Shown one piece after another: positions 1-8,848 of a stretch of 64,000 bases of DNA. The notes under the pieces are model-generated. The model was not told the origin of the DNA and made no database searches. It worked only from the letters and a program-made list of their open reading frames with translations. A program made the position numbers and the translations under genes. The DNA comes from Candidatus Eremiobacterota bacterium (lineage in GTDB: Bacteria > Vulcanimicrobiota > CADAWZ01 > Ess09-12): positions 62,001 through 126,000 of the forward strand of contig JAVHLM010000020.1 of NCBI GenBank assembly GCA_031082125.1, written 5' to 3'. Position 1 is the stretch's first letter; each line of letters begins with the position of its first letter.

Positions 1-476
1 ACAGGCCCTGCGGGCTCGGTGCGCATATGGATTATTGCGTGGCGCATCAGGTGCGGCAGGTTTCTGGGATTATCGACAGAGCTCGAGTAACGGGTGACCG
101 GCTTCAAAATGGCGACGTCATCGAGTGTCTGGCTGCTCGCATCCTGGAACATGCCAAGGCCTTCAATTTCTGTGGCGGCTTCCCCACTGATCAATAAAAG
201 CGGAGATCCATCTGTCTGTGCCGTGGTTACGGCAGTGACGGTATTTGCCGCGCCGGGGCCTCCGATGCAGAGAGCGGCTCCGAATTTACCGCTGGCGCGC
301 GCATAACCATCTGCCATGTAGGTAGCGCCGCCTTCCTGGGCGGCCACAATCGGCCTGAGCGCCGCCTGCCGGCCAAGAGCGCCCAGGAAGGGATCTACCA
401 GCCCTCCCGGCACCATGAACAGATGATCAATTCCCTCGCTGACAAGGCAATTCAGCACAAAATCGGCACCTTGCAT
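1..476 (-). CDS. TPP-dependent enzyme, acetolactate synthase family (N-terminal part, cut by window edge)
   Basis: This gene reads leftwards off the window, so only about 158 N-terminal residues are visible. They match the pyrimidine-binding domain of thiamine-diphosphate enzymes: a VPGG turn, the catalytic glutamate in AAQEGGATYMADGYAR (family RHEQxAAxMAxGYAR), then GGPGAANTVTAV and a GxFQDA-like segment. The histidine that normally precedes the glutamate is replaced (AQE instead of HE), so it is probably not a standard IlvB/AlsS. The ATG at 476 follows a strong GAGGAGG site at about 481-487. The start overlaps the end of the small upstream gene by 25 nt, which suggests translational coupling. 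The substrate cannot be inferred from the fragment. Confidence 0.8.
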   Translation of the reverse strand, partial: MQGADFVLNCLVSEGIDHLFMVPGGLVDPFLGALGRQAALRPIVAAQEGGATYMADGYARASGKFGAALCIGGPGAANTVTAVTTAQTDGSPLLLISGEAATEIEGLGMFQDASSQTLDDVAILKPVTRYSSSVDNPRNLPHLMRHAIIHMRTEPAGP

Positions 477-700
477 AAAATCCTCCTCTTTCCCGCCCGG
501 AGCAGACAGGATGCCTCTGACAGGCAGGTCTCACAGAGCACCCTGACTCCGGCGGGAAGCCCTCCCTCATAATCGGCGATGGATTTCGTGACAAGTATTT
601 CCCCAGGGCCCGCCCCGAAGAGAGAGGCAAGCGCCTCCACCATTTCGACCCTGGTGAAGATCCTGTCAAAAAAAGATCCTGCCAGAACATAGTCTGCCAT
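452..700 (-). CDS. Small cysteine-rich hypothetical protein upstream of the TPP enzyme
   Basis: An 82-residue ORF starts with MADYVLAGSFFDRIF behind a GGTGAG ribosome site. Its composition looks coding: an acidic and hydrophobic first half and four cysteines in the C-terminal third, two of them in a CETC pair. It overlaps the start of the TPP-enzyme gene by 25 nt, and the SD of that gene lies inside it, so the two would form a coupled operon. I do not recognise the family. It could be a small subunit or accessory factor of the enzyme. Another reading frame over the same region (427-765) is less convincing because it lacks an SD. Confidence 0.45.
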   Translation of the reverse strand: MADYVLAGSFFDRIFTRVEMVEALASLFGAGPGEILVTKSIADYEGGLPAGVRVLCETCLSEASCLLRAGKRRILCKVPILC

Positions 701-1036
701 ATTTTCTCACCAAGGAACAAAGATCCTTCAGAGCCCTGATTGACCTCCCGCGGGGATGCATGCAAGCAAGAAGGGCCACCAGATATGGGCCGGGCAGAAA
801 TATTTTTTTTTCAGCCGAGAAAACGCTGTCGGGCTTACTGCTCGTTCCGGATGGCCGCAGCAGGGCAAAACATGCCAGTGGTGATGACTTAAGAGCCTTC
901 AGGGTCATTTTTGACCTTTTTGTCCCTTTTCAGCCCGCCAGAGGCTCTCTGGTAACAGCCTCAAAACCTCTTCATTACTGGCTTTTTGAGGGATGCTCTC
1001 TTTGCTTTTTTTCACCTGATATGTTACAATGAATAT
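701..1036. other. Intergenic region between the divergent TPP-enzyme and HNH operons
   Basis: No convincing gene is present. The right part (from about 902) resembles the upstream region of the paralogue at 56207: both carry a GGTCATTTTTG-type segment followed by T-rich sequence and the TTGCTT promoter. This suggests the upstream DNA was duplicated together with the gene. Confidence 0.5.
1002..1036 (+). promoter_or_regulatory. Leaderless sigma70-type promoter of the first HNH gene
   Basis: A -35 TTGCTT at 1002-1007, a 17-nt spacer and a -10 TACAAT at 1025-1030 are followed by only 6 nt before the ATG at 1037. Transcription would begin on or beside the start codon, giving a leaderless mRNA. 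No SD lies upstream of the ATG. The paralogue at 56207 has the same geometry base for base. Confidence 0.65.
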
Positions 1037-3403
1037 ATGGATACATTTGAGCTCTCCACCACTCACTCAATTTTTCTTCCTGATGAAGAGGAGCTTCTTC
1101 ACCTCGGTAATTCTATTTCTTCGAAGGACTGCGAGGATCTTCTTCTGCTTCCCGAGCCTTATGAGCTCCCCGCCGAGGCCCGCGACAGGGCGGAGCGCCT
1201 TGTGAAGATAAGCAGGGATGGCCTTCTCCCCGAGGCCGAGAAGCTCACGGATAATCTCACCCTGGGACCTGCCCTCATCGACAGGGATGAGCGGGCCTCC
1301 CTGATAGACTTCACCCTCTGCAAGGCCATCCGCGGCCGCCTCGCCCTTGACCTGGTCCTTGGCGGCCTTCTTGTGAATCTCAAGATGAAAGGAGTTGATC
1401 ATTTAGGCTACCGCTCCATAGCAACCTTTGCTGCGGAGCACCTCTCGATGTCAGGGCGCACTGCGTCGGAGCTGATGCACAATTATATGCTTCTCGAGAG
1501 TCTTCCCCTCACCAGGGAGGCTTACCTTCAGGGCAAGGTGGCCAAGAGCGCCCTGAGGCACCTTTCGAGGGTCATCACCCCCGAGAGCGAGGCGTCGTGG
1601 ATAAAGGAGACGGCGCATCTTTCAATGAGCGCCCTGGAGCGTAAGGTGGGGGAGGTGTGCGCGGGAAAGGATCCCGCGGCTCAGGCTTTTCCGGCAGAGG
1701 ACGCCCAGGCACCAGACGGCGGCGAAAATGAAGGAGTGATGATGTATTTCCGCGTGTCGCCCACCCTTGCCCTCACCTGGGACTTCGCCCTCTCCCTCTT
1801 CCGTGATAAGGAGCACTATGACGGTCCTGTCGCAGGCTTCGTCGAGGCCATCCTCGCCAACTGGGCGGCCTCTGGAAAATTCGCCTGTGGTCCTGCAGCC
1901 CTTGATGAGAAGGGAAGCCTCCCGGTATTTTACAAGAGTCGTGAGGCAGGGAAGGATTCTCGTCCCGGCACAGAGTCCGTCACGGGCCCGGCACAGGCAG
2001 AGGCTTTTCCTGGAGATACAGGGAGCACCGCCCCGGAGGCAGAGATCTCGCCGTGGGAGATGCCGTGGGATATATTCTTTCCTTCGTGGCTTGAGGAGAC
2101 CCGGCGGGGCGGGAAGCCCGGCAGCGGTTCTGTCAGGGCCGTCGCGGAGAGGCTCATCAGGGCCGCTTCGATGCGCCAGAGACTTGAAGTCGCTATCGGG
2201 ATGCTGCTGCGGGCGATGCACTCCAGGCAGCTTTTCACCAACTTTGGCTTTGAATCAATCGAGGAGTATGCGCAAACACGGTGCGGCCTCTCAAGGACCC
2301 AGGCCCGCCAGTTCATCACGGTCGCCAATGGCTTCCGCCGCCATTCGCTCACCGAGAAGGCCTTTAAAAACGGCACCATCACCAGGGAGCAGGCAAGGCT
2401 CATCCTTCCCCTGGTAAACGGGAAAAATGAAGAAGCCTGGATAGAATATGCCGCGTCTGTCCCCACAGCGGACCTCCGGGAAGAAGCAGAGCGCATCGCC
2501 AGGATCATCGAGTACGACAGCTTCGCGGCGGTGAACTATACCCTCCTCCCGGGCTTCCGCTATATCAGTGATGAGCGCTCTCATGAGCTTCCCTTCGAGG
2601 TAAGGGACGCCATCAGGACCGGGTCGTGGTACGGCGGCCCCTCGCAGCCCCCGGTGTGGCCCCTCTCCGAGGATGACGAAGAGCTCATGGAAGCCCGCGA
2701 CAGGCGCTTTGACGAGCCCTGGAAGCATTTCAGCGATGTTGATGAGATGCTTGCCGCCGAAGCGACAATAAAAGTTGAAAAAAATTCCGCGCTGTGTGCA
2801 AGTCTGAAAGAGGCCCGGGATATCTGCACCATCCCTTCAGGCGCCAATCCCGAGGAGACATTTCTCGTGGATATCATCCAGGGAGGCAGTCCGTCGCCTT
2901 CAGGGAGGGGCACCATGACCATCAGGTTTTCTCTCCCGGAAGAGCTCTTCGAGATCTGGAGCACCGCCGCCCGGGCTTTTCTGCATCTCACCGCACAGGC
3001 AGAGGCTGCCGGGGTGGAAGATACCGCGATCCCCCCCGTTGAAACATTCCTTGCCGCCCTGCTGGCAGACTATCTCGCCACTGAAGGGCATTTCCAAAAG
3101 GCTGCCCATCACCACAGGATCCTCAAGCGAGACCGGTTCCGCTGCCAGTCCCCCGGCTGCCGCTGCCGCAGAAACTTGCACGTTCACCACCTCATCAGGC
3201 GCTCCCAGGGCGGCACCGACGACCCCTGGAACCTTATCACCCTCTGCGAGGCCTGCCACCTCCACCTGATCCATGGCCTCAGGACTCTCACCATCAGGGG
3301 AAGAGCCCCCTTCGAGCTCACCGTCACCTTCGGAGCATCCTCTGAGAGCGAGCCCTTCCTGGTCTATGACAAGGGCGTGAAGACTTCCAGAAAGCACCTG
3401 TAA
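1037..3403 (+). CDS. Large HNH endonuclease-like protein, paralogue 1 (788 aa)
   Basis: The C-terminal region (about residues 691-748) is an HNH nuclease domain with zinc cysteines: HHHRILKRDRFRC, then CRC, HVHH, NL and CEACHLH. Two related helical modules precede it, at about residues 123-205 (YRSIATFAAEHLSMSGRTA, LTREAYLQGKVAKSALRHL) and 401-488 (FESIEEYAQTRCGLSRTQA, LTEKAFKNGTITREQARLI). They resemble the DUF222/13E12-type repeats often found before HNH domains. The start is placed at the internal ATG (MDTFEL), because the paralogue at 56207 starts with MDTFET and both ATGs lie 6 nt after a -10 box; both proteins are then exactly 788 aa. The biological role of such HNH proteins is largely unknown; DNA cleavage is inferred from the family. 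Confidence 0.85.
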   Translation: MDTFELSTTHSIFLPDEEELLHLGNSISSKDCEDLLLLPEPYELPAEARDRAERLVKISRDGLLPEAEKLTDNLTLGPALIDRDERASLIDFTLCKAIRGRLALDLVLGGLLVNLKMKGVDHLGYRSIATFAAEHLSMSGRTASELMHNYMLLESLPLTREAYLQGKVAKSALRHLSRVITPESEASWIKETAHLSMSALERKVGEVCAGKDPAAQAFPAEDAQAPDGGENEGVMMYFRVSPTLALTWDFALSLFRDKEHYDGPVAGFVEAILANWAASGKFACGPAALDEKGSLPVFYKSREAGKDSRPGTESVTGPAQAEAFPGDTGSTAPEAEISPWEMPWDIFFPSWLEETRRGGKPGSGSVRAVAERLIRAASMRQRLEVAIGMLLRAMHSRQLFTNFGFESIEEYAQTRCGLSRTQARQFITVANGFRRHSLTEKAFKNGTITREQARLILPLVNGKNEEAWIEYAASVPTADLREEAERIARIIEYDSFAAVNYTLLPGFRYISDERSHELPFEVRDAIRTGSWYGGPSQPPVWPLSEDDEELMEARDRRFDEPWKHFSDVDEMLAAEATIKVEKNSALCASLKEARDICTIPSGANPEETFLVDIIQGGSPSPSGRGTMTIRFSLPEELFEIWSTAARAFLHLTAQAEAAGVEDTAIPPVETFLAALLADYLATEGHFQKAAHHHRILKRDRFRCQSPGCRCRRNLHVHHLIRRSQGGTDDPWNLITLCEACHLHLIHGLRTLTIRGRAPFELTVTFGASSESEPFLVYDKGVKTSRKHL

Positions 3404-3420
3404 GCAACCCAATTGCCTCC

Positions 3421-3442
3421 GAAAATGCTCTGCCGGGAGCAT
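3421..3442 (-). terminator. Weak intrinsic terminator of the PPC-domain gene
   Basis: Arms ATGCTC (3425-3430) and GAGCAT (3437-3442) with a 6-nt loop, followed on the minus strand by TTTTC. It lies just beyond the stop of the gene at 3489-4877. The stem is short, so this is tentative. Confidence 0.3.
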
Positions 3443-3488
3443 ATCTCTGCGGACGACTGAATTGTCATTCCGATGTTTCCGTTCAGCT

Positions 3489-4877
3489 CTATTTCTCAAG
3501 GAAGCGGAGCTCAGGGCAGCCGCTTCTCGTGTCCATGATCCTGGTGAACTCCACACCGTCAAGCGATCCGATTATGATCTCCGCTGTCGTGTAAACCCGG
3601 GAGCCTTCCATAAGATGGCCTCCCACGGTTCTTCCCTGGCTGTCCGAGAGGGAGATGTGAAGGTGGCTTCCGCCTGATGAGGATATGGTTCCCCCCAGGG
3701 AGACTATCTCGAATCTCCCCTCGAGCTTCGAAGGCTTCTCCATGCCGGCATACCGGATCGAAGCGGCGGTGAGGCTCCCGCAGCAGGTGGCCACGAAGCC
3801 CGAGATGATGCTCCGCTCCTTTGCAAATTTTTCGATCTCCTGGTAAAGGTCGCAGCCCGGGGCGAGCCTGAGGCCGTAAAAACGGGCAGATTTTGCTCCG
3901 GTGCGCTCACTCGCCGCTGGAATATTCTTGATGGCTGCATTTTTTGCACGCTCTTCAAGCATCTGCTCATGGGCATCGTCATTTGCTTTCCTTGCGGCCA
4001 GGAAAATGGGATCGCTCTCGCGCTCACGATGCCAGGGGCTCCCGTAGAAGTCTTTCAGGATGGTGCCGAAAAGGCTCACTGTCGCCTTGACGTCAGGATC
4101 GTCCCGGTGCTCGGGCTTGAGAGAGAAGTTGGGCTCGGCGCACTGGTAGCGCTTCACGAAGGGAATATCTGAGTCGACCATCGGGATCTTCCGTGACGAG
4201 GCTCTCCACTCCAGGAAATCCTTGATGGCGATGTCGGGGTATCCGTAGCGGATTCCGCTTGAAATGTCTTGTATATCGTCAATCTTGAGCCCCTGCTCTT
4301 GCGCCCTTTTAAAGACCTGGGCGTTCCAGCTTTTTAAAGCCTCCCATCCCGATGAGGCCTCAAAGGGGGTGTAAACGCTGAAGCCTGTGAGGCGCGAAAT
4401 GCGCTCGAAGCCGTGCAGGCTCTCGATGCCCACCATCATGCAGCTGCAACCGGGAAGAGGAATGCCTTTCCCGATCCTCAGTCCCCGGGGAGCGAGCATG
4501 GTGTTGAGGGACTGGAGAACCTTGTCGTCGCCGGGACGGGGATAGGCCACGAAGAACTCGGTGAAGCCTCGCGCCCCCGCGAGAGTGAGGACTATGTTGG
4601 CCTCGACGAAATAAGAGCCGAGGCGGGGGCCAAGGCGGTTATAGATCTCCGCCACAATCTTCGAAGTCTCACGGCCCGAGAGGGGGGCCGGAGGGGAGGG
4701 AGACGAGTATGGCTGGGACTGTGACGCGGATGGTGTGGCCCGGGAAGATGACGGGGACGGCGTGGCTTGAGAAGATGACGGGGATTCTGCGGCAGTGCAG
4801 GGATAAGAGGCAAGCCGGAAGGCGGCCAGCAGAATTGCTGCAAGGACCGTACAGAAGGATGTCGTTGCTTTGCTCAT
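3489..4877 (-). CDS. Exported protein with C-terminal PPC (DUF296) domain
   Basis: The 462-residue protein begins with a signal peptide (hydrophobic stretch up to about residue 28), then a Ser/Pro-rich linker of near-repeats (ATPSPSSSRATPSASQ). A middle domain of unknown family spans about residues 65-310. The C-terminal domain (about 330-460) looks like a PPC/DUF296 fold: FYGLRLAPGCDLYQEIEKFA, then SGFVATCCGSLTAASIRYAG and GGSHLHISLSDSQGRTVGGH. Cytoplasmic bacterial PPC proteins are usually small and trimeric, so an exported one with an added N-terminal domain is unusual. An AGGAG site precedes the ATG at 4877. It ends convergently with the HNH gene. Function unknown. Confidence 0.75.
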   Translation of the reverse strand: MSKATTSFCTVLAAILLAAFRLASYPCTAAESPSSSQATPSPSSSRATPSASQSQPYSSPSPPAPLSGRETSKIVAEIYNRLGPRLGSYFVEANIVLTLAGARGFTEFFVAYPRPGDDKVLQSLNTMLAPRGLRIGKGIPLPGCSCMMVGIESLHGFERISRLTGFSVYTPFEASSGWEALKSWNAQVFKRAQEQGLKIDDIQDISSGIRYGYPDIAIKDFLEWRASSRKIPMVDSDIPFVKRYQCAEPNFSLKPEHRDDPDVKATVSLFGTILKDFYGSPWHRERESDPIFLAARKANDDAHEQMLEERAKNAAIKNIPAASERTGAKSARFYGLRLAPGCDLYQEIEKFAKERSIISGFVATCCGSLTAASIRYAGMEKPSKLEGRFEIVSLGGTISSSGGSHLHISLSDSQGRTVGGHLMEGSRVYTTAEIIIGSLDGVEFTRIMDTRSGCPELRFLEK

Positions 4878-5039
4878 CAGATTACTCCTTTTCCTGGGGG
4901 TTGCTTTTCATTCATGGGAAGGCACTCCGGTTCCAGGGGCCTGGAGGCAGTTGTCCCGGGGGATGAGCACCTGCCCTTTGCCTCACTCATTTATTATCCC
5001 CTCCTGCCTTTGCCAGAATGTTGCCATATCATTGCCGGG

Positions 5040-5558
5040 ATGTTACCATGTGGAAGATTGGGAGTGATCGGGAAGAAGGATTTAGAGGGGAAGTGTGTAA
5101 AACTCCATGAAAGCCACCTCTACGAAATCGAGAAAATGATAGTATACAGCGATTCTCTCAAAGGCGTGACTGCTGACAGGCTTCAGGGTTTTTTTCATGG
5201 CTGGCCCACCAGGCCTTCTCCTGAAAACCACCTTGAGATTCTGAGGCACAGTGATTTCGTCGTATCTGCCGTTGACAACAAAACAGGGAATATCGTCGGC
5301 TTTATCACCGCAATTTCGGACGGCATCCTGTGCGCTTACGTGCCGCTGCTTGAAGTGCTGCCCCACTATCAGAGAAAGGGCATCGGCTCCAGGCTCGTCA
5401 AGCTCATGCTTGAGAAACTCAAGCATTTATACATGATTGACATAATATGCGACAAGAATGTCAGGCCGTTTTATCAAAAACTCGGGATGACTGAAGCAGG
5501 CGGCATGATAAAGAGAAATTACGAGAACCTGTCGGGCATTCCGCTGAAGCCGTTGTGA
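5040..5558 (+). CDS. GNAT-family N-acetyltransferase
   Basis: About 172 residues, with the acetyl-CoA binding motif A of GNAT enzymes at YQRKGIGSRLVKLML, preceded by the strand region GILCAYVPLLEVLPH and followed by VRPFYQKLGM near the C-terminus. This order (beta-4, Q/RxxGxG/A loop, then the FYxKxGF-like strand) is diagnostic of the fold. The acetyl acceptor is unknown. The start is uncertain: ATG 5040 and GTG 5064 are both possible, and the family homology begins near KCVKLHESH. The SD support is poor for each, and longer upstream reading lacks coding character. Confidence 0.75.
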   Translation: MLPCGRLGVIGKKDLEGKCVKLHESHLYEIEKMIVYSDSLKGVTADRLQGFFHGWPTRPSPENHLEILRHSDFVVSAVDNKTGNIVGFITAISDGILCAYVPLLEVLPHYQRKGIGSRLVKLMLEKLKHLYMIDIICDKNVRPFYQKLGMTEAGGMIKRNYENLSGIPLKPL

Positions 5559-5637
5559 ATTACCGCCTATAAGCCCCGAGGTGATTGCCGAGGTCCGGGA
5601 GGGGGCTGTCCCTATTTTTTTTACGGAGCGATATGTT

Positions 5638-5985
5638 ATGGAAATCAAAGAGAGCAGAACGGGGGAAATCCTGGTCCTCGACATTACAGGGAAACTTGAT
5701 GCCATCAGCTCTGAGGCCCTCAACAAAGAGCTTGCCGTGGTGATAGAGAAAGACAGGAACCTGATAATAAACTGCAAGGGCATCGATTATATAAGCAGCT
5801 CGGGAATCCGGTCGCTCCTGCTGGCCGCAAAACATCTCAAGGAGAAGGGGCACTTCGCCCTCTGCGAGCTCAGCGAGAGCGTCAAGGAAGTCTTTGAAAT
5901 AGCGGGGCTCATGAAGGTGTTCCCCATATATTCACAGCTCAGCGAAGCCGTTGAGGATTTCTCCCGGCATGCCGGCTCCCGTTGA
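5638..5985 (+). CDS. STAS-domain anti-sigma factor antagonist
   Basis: The 115 residues form one STAS domain of the SpoIIAA/RsbV type. The core includes ILVLDITGKLDAISS, the segment LIINCKGIDYISSSGIRSLL with the conserved serine that partner kinases phosphorylate, and the C-terminal EVFEIAGLMKVFPIY. The ATG at 5638 is chosen because GGAG lies 9 nt upstream and the STAS fold begins there; an in-frame GTG at 5581 would add 19 residues unrelated to the family. In the usual partner-switch scheme a SpoIIE-type phosphatase dephosphorylates such proteins; one is encoded at 18055, but it is not adjacent, so the pairing is inference. Confidence 0.85.
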   Translation: MEIKESRTGEILVLDITGKLDAISSEALNKELAVVIEKDRNLIINCKGIDYISSSGIRSLLLAAKHLKEKGHFALCELSESVKEVFEIAGLMKVFPIYSQLSEAVEDFSRHAGSR

Positions 5986-6088
5986 AAACCGCGCAGAATT
6001 TACCATGGTGCCGTCGTGCCTGAAGTTGCCTCGAGGGTGCAGTGTATTCCCTGGATTGGCGCCTGCGTGGCCGGTTCTCTGACAAGCC

Positions 6089-7747
6089 CTAATGCCCGAT
6101 GTTCTGATCGGTCGCTTTGAAAAGCTCGGGGTTATCGGAATAATCGATGGGCACCTCCACAATGACCGGGCCGGTCATCTCGAGGGCCCTGGTCAGGACA
6201 TCCTTGAATTCGTCACTGTGATTGATGCGGAATCCATGGGCGCCAAAGCTTTCGGCGAATTTCACGATGTCCACGTGACCGAACCGCACGGCGCTCTCAC
6301 GGCCATACTTCATCATCTGCTGCTCCATCACCATATCGTAGGAGCCGTCGCACCATACGAAGTGCACGAAGCTCATTTTTTCCCGCACCGCTGTCTCCAG
6401 CTCCATGGCTGAAAAGAGGAAGCCTCCGTCACCGGAGATGGAGATCACCTTTTTCCCCGGGCGGGCAAGGCATGTCCCCATGGCCCATGGCAGCCCCACA
6501 CCCAGGGTCTGCTGCCCGTTGCTGAAGAGCAGGTGGCGCGGCGCATAGGACCGGAAATATCGTGCAATCCAGATATAGTGCGAGCCTATGTCGCTTATTA
6601 CCGTGACCTCGTCATCGAGGGTCTTTCTCAGATCATGGATAAAGCGCAGGGGGTGCACCAAGGTGCCGCTGCGGTGAGCGCCCGATTCAAACTTTTCATC
6701 GAGCTTCCGCTGCAGATCGTTTATGAAGGGGATATCATGAAGACTTTTGCGCCTCACAAGCAGCGGGGCCAGCGCGGAAAGATTCCCGGCGATGTCGCCG
6801 GCCAGCTCAATCTGCGGCAGATAGGCGGTGTGAATGCTCGCCCCGTAGTAATCAATATGGATGATCTTTTTCGCTCTGGCGGCGTTCCATACCTCGGGAT
6901 CGTACTCGATGGGATCATAGCCGACAGTTATCACCACGTCTGCCGCGTCGAGGAGCGCATCGCCGGGCTGGTTCCTGAACAGGCCCACGCGCCCGATGAA
7001 GCAGTCTTCACGCTCACGGGAAAGGGCGCCGGCCGCCTGATAGGTGCCTATGGTGGCAAGGGGGGCCTGTCCCAGCAGCTTCCTTATTGCGAGGGCATTT
7101 TTCAGCCTGCTTGCCTCGAGCCCCAGGAAAAGCAGGGGCTTCTTCGCGTCATTGATCATCCGGGCGGCACGCTCCAGAAGGGAATCGGGAGCCTTGCCCA
7201 GCTCCAGGGAGGGAATCGGCTCATGGGGCGCCATATCGGTCTTCTCCTGCAGCACATCCTGCGGAAGGCTTATGAAAACGGCCCCGGAGCGGGGTTTGTT
7301 CGCGATGCGGAATGCGTTCTCGACAATCTCGGGGACGTTCTCCGCCATGATCACCTCCATCCCCAGCTTGGTGACGGCCTGCATCAATCTGAGATTGTCC
7401 ACATTCTGGTGCGTCTCCCTGAGTTTTGTGCTCCTGGGCACGCTTCCTCCCAGTGCAATGACAGGATCGCCTTCAGTGGTCGCCGTCAACAGCCCCGTTG
7501 CCAGGTTGGAGACTCCGGGCCCTGACGTCACCACCACCACGCCGGGCTCACCGGTGATCCGGCCGTAGGCAGAAGCCATGAAGGCCGCGTTCTGCTCATG
7601 ACGGCAGACGATTACTTTAATGGGAGAGTCCAGAAGGGAATCAAAAAGGAGATCAATCTTCGCTCCCGGAATGCCGAAAATATATTTCACCCCATGCCTG
7701 ACAAGGCACTCTACAACCAGCTGAGACGCTGTTTTCATTTCACCCAT
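6089..7747 (-). CDS. alsS: Catabolic-type acetolactate synthase (AlsS-like, TPP enzyme)
   Basis: The 552 residues cover all three TPP-enzyme domains. The N-terminal domain has GIPGAKIDLLFD and the catalytic glutamate in RHEQNAAFMASAYGR, then TSGPGVSNLATGLLTATTEGD. The C-terminal PP domain has GDGGFLFSAMELETAVREK, the GDG...N-type TPP/Mg site with CDGSYD as the variant. The match is closest to AlsS/BudB, which condenses two pyruvates to 2-acetolactate, rather than biosynthetic IlvB with its regulatory subunit; no ilvN-like gene is present. GGGAGG precedes the ATG at 7747. It lies 35 nt after the gene at 7783-8619 and is probably in the same operon. No recognisable acetolactate decarboxylase lies nearby. 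Confidence 0.85.
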   Translation of the reverse strand: MGEMKTASQLVVECLVRHGVKYIFGIPGAKIDLLFDSLLDSPIKVIVCRHEQNAAFMASAYGRITGEPGVVVVTSGPGVSNLATGLLTATTEGDPVIALGGSVPRSTKLRETHQNVDNLRLMQAVTKLGMEVIMAENVPEIVENAFRIANKPRSGAVFISLPQDVLQEKTDMAPHEPIPSLELGKAPDSLLERAARMINDAKKPLLFLGLEASRLKNALAIRKLLGQAPLATIGTYQAAGALSREREDCFIGRVGLFRNQPGDALLDAADVVITVGYDPIEYDPEVWNAARAKKIIHIDYYGASIHTAYLPQIELAGDIAGNLSALAPLLVRRKSLHDIPFINDLQRKLDEKFESGAHRSGTLVHPLRFIHDLRKTLDDEVTVISDIGSHYIWIARYFRSYAPRHLLFSNGQQTLGVGLPWAMGTCLARPGKKVISISGDGGFLFSAMELETAVREKMSFVHFVWCDGSYDMVMEQQMMKYGRESAVRFGHVDIVKFAESFGAHGFRINHSDEFKDVLTRALEMTGPVIVEVPIDYSDNPELFKATDQNIGH

Positions 7748-7782
7748 GGGCCACCTCCCTGTGGTCAGTGTGCGGCAGATGC

Positions 7783-8619
7783 TTATTTATTCTCGTAGTC
7801 GTCCAGTCCGCTCACCGTATAAATATCGGCCCTGACCGAGCGGATGGCGGTCCCCCCGGTGAACAGGTGGAGCACCCTGTCGGCCTTCTCAGGTCCTGTC
7901 TCTTCGATTTTTTCCACCCTCCTCTTCAGGGTCAGTGCATGGGTATGGCTGCTCAATGCAGTGTCTGCGTCAAAGGGGTTTTTATACAGGACCACTTCGA
8001 GCTGCGCATTGATCTCACCGAAGCGCGCTTCTCGATAATCGGTGAATGCGCCGATGATAAATGCCGGCACCTCATTGGATCTTATCTCCGGGAAAGGGTA
8101 ATAGTCCTCTTTATGCTCAAAAATGGCTTTCCCGTCTATGGGAGGCTTCCCGATGACCGTTCCATGCACCTCGGCAAATTCCGCCACGCCGACAAACACG
8201 GCGGGATGCCTGAGCCTCCCGTACAACGCGTCAAAAAAGTCCATAAGGGCAAGCGGAGAATCACCCGCCTGATAATTCACCCTGTGGCTGGGCTCCACTG
8301 CGTGGGGAACAAGAAACATGCCTCCGGTCACGAATTCAGGACCGCTTATTGTACGGTTATAATCAGGTGAAGAGCTGTCCGTTGAGTTCGCATAACAGAT
8401 CCCGTTCACCATCAGAGCTTCACCGAGTGAATATATGTCCCTTGGCGAGGCCAGCTCAAATCCGTAGTGGTAATCAGCGGCTCTGAATTTTCTGCTGAGA
8501 AGCGCTTCGGGTATTCGCGCCGCAATGACATCAGCCACTGAGCCGATATGACCGAGCCTCGCTGCTCCGCTTCCCAATGATTCCACTGCTGAATCTGGAA
8601 TATGTATCATCTTTTCCAT
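7783..8619 (-). CDS. Uncharacterised protein in operon with acetolactate synthase
   Basis: The 278-residue protein has no signal peptide or membrane segment and I do not recognise the family. Visible features are an N-terminal region MEKMIHIPDSAVESLGSG, a central segment VHGTVIGKPPIDGKAIF followed by FPEIRSNEVPAFIIGAFTDY, a histidine pair in SSHTHALTLKRRVEKI that could bind metal, and LFTGGTAIRSVRADIY near the end. The ATG at 8619 follows AGGAGGAGG directly, so the longer TTG-initiated reading is rejected. It is the first gene of a two-gene unit with alsS. Position suggests acetolactate decarboxylase, but the AlsD/BudA motifs are absent. Confidence 0.65.
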   Translation of the reverse strand: MEKMIHIPDSAVESLGSGAARLGHIGSVADVIAARIPEALLSRKFRAADYHYGFELASPRDIYSLGEALMVNGICYANSTDSSSPDYNRTISGPEFVTGGMFLVPHAVEPSHRVNYQAGDSPLALMDFFDALYGRLRHPAVFVGVAEFAEVHGTVIGKPPIDGKAIFEHKEDYYPFPEIRSNEVPAFIIGAFTDYREARFGEINAQLEVVLYKNPFDADTALSSHTHALTLKRRVEKIEETGPEKADRVLHLFTGGTAIRSVRADIYTVSGLDDYENK

Positions 8620-8667
8620 ACCTCCTCCTGATGGGTATTCCCTATGCAGGGCTCTCTCCCTCTTTCC

Positions 8668-8696
8668 TTGACACAACCCTCAATAGGGTGTATGAT
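8668..8696 (+). promoter_or_regulatory. Sigma70-type promoter of the DEAD-box helicase gene
   Basis: TTGACA at 8668-8673, a 17-nt spacer and TATGAT at 8691-8696. The spacer contains ACCCT-CAAT-AGGGT, a small inverted repeat that could be an operator. The predicted 5' UTR is about 145 nt, as is common for DEAD-box helicases under cold or autogenous control. Confidence 0.65.
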
Positions 8697-8848
8697 GAGA
8701 AACGTACTAGAGATGAAACATTGTCAGAGAACTTATACTCAAGAGCAAAACCCCGATTGAACTTCTCTCCTGATTTCGTTCTCACTGCCGGGTTCCTCCT
8801 CACGTACATATCAGGATTAGTAGCTTGACACTACAAAAAGAGGTAAAA

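Noticed and set aside
986-1036. Upstream start for the first HNH protein
   Set aside because: The added 17 residues overlap the promoter and are not conserved in the paralogue.
6533-7525. Long plus-strand reading frame opposite acetolactate synthase
   Set aside because: Antisense to a gene with clear TPP-enzyme motifs and an SD; its own protein has no family features.
7783-8619. Acetolactate decarboxylase identity for the alsS partner
   Set aside because: Expected AlsD/BudA motifs are not present; only position supports it.
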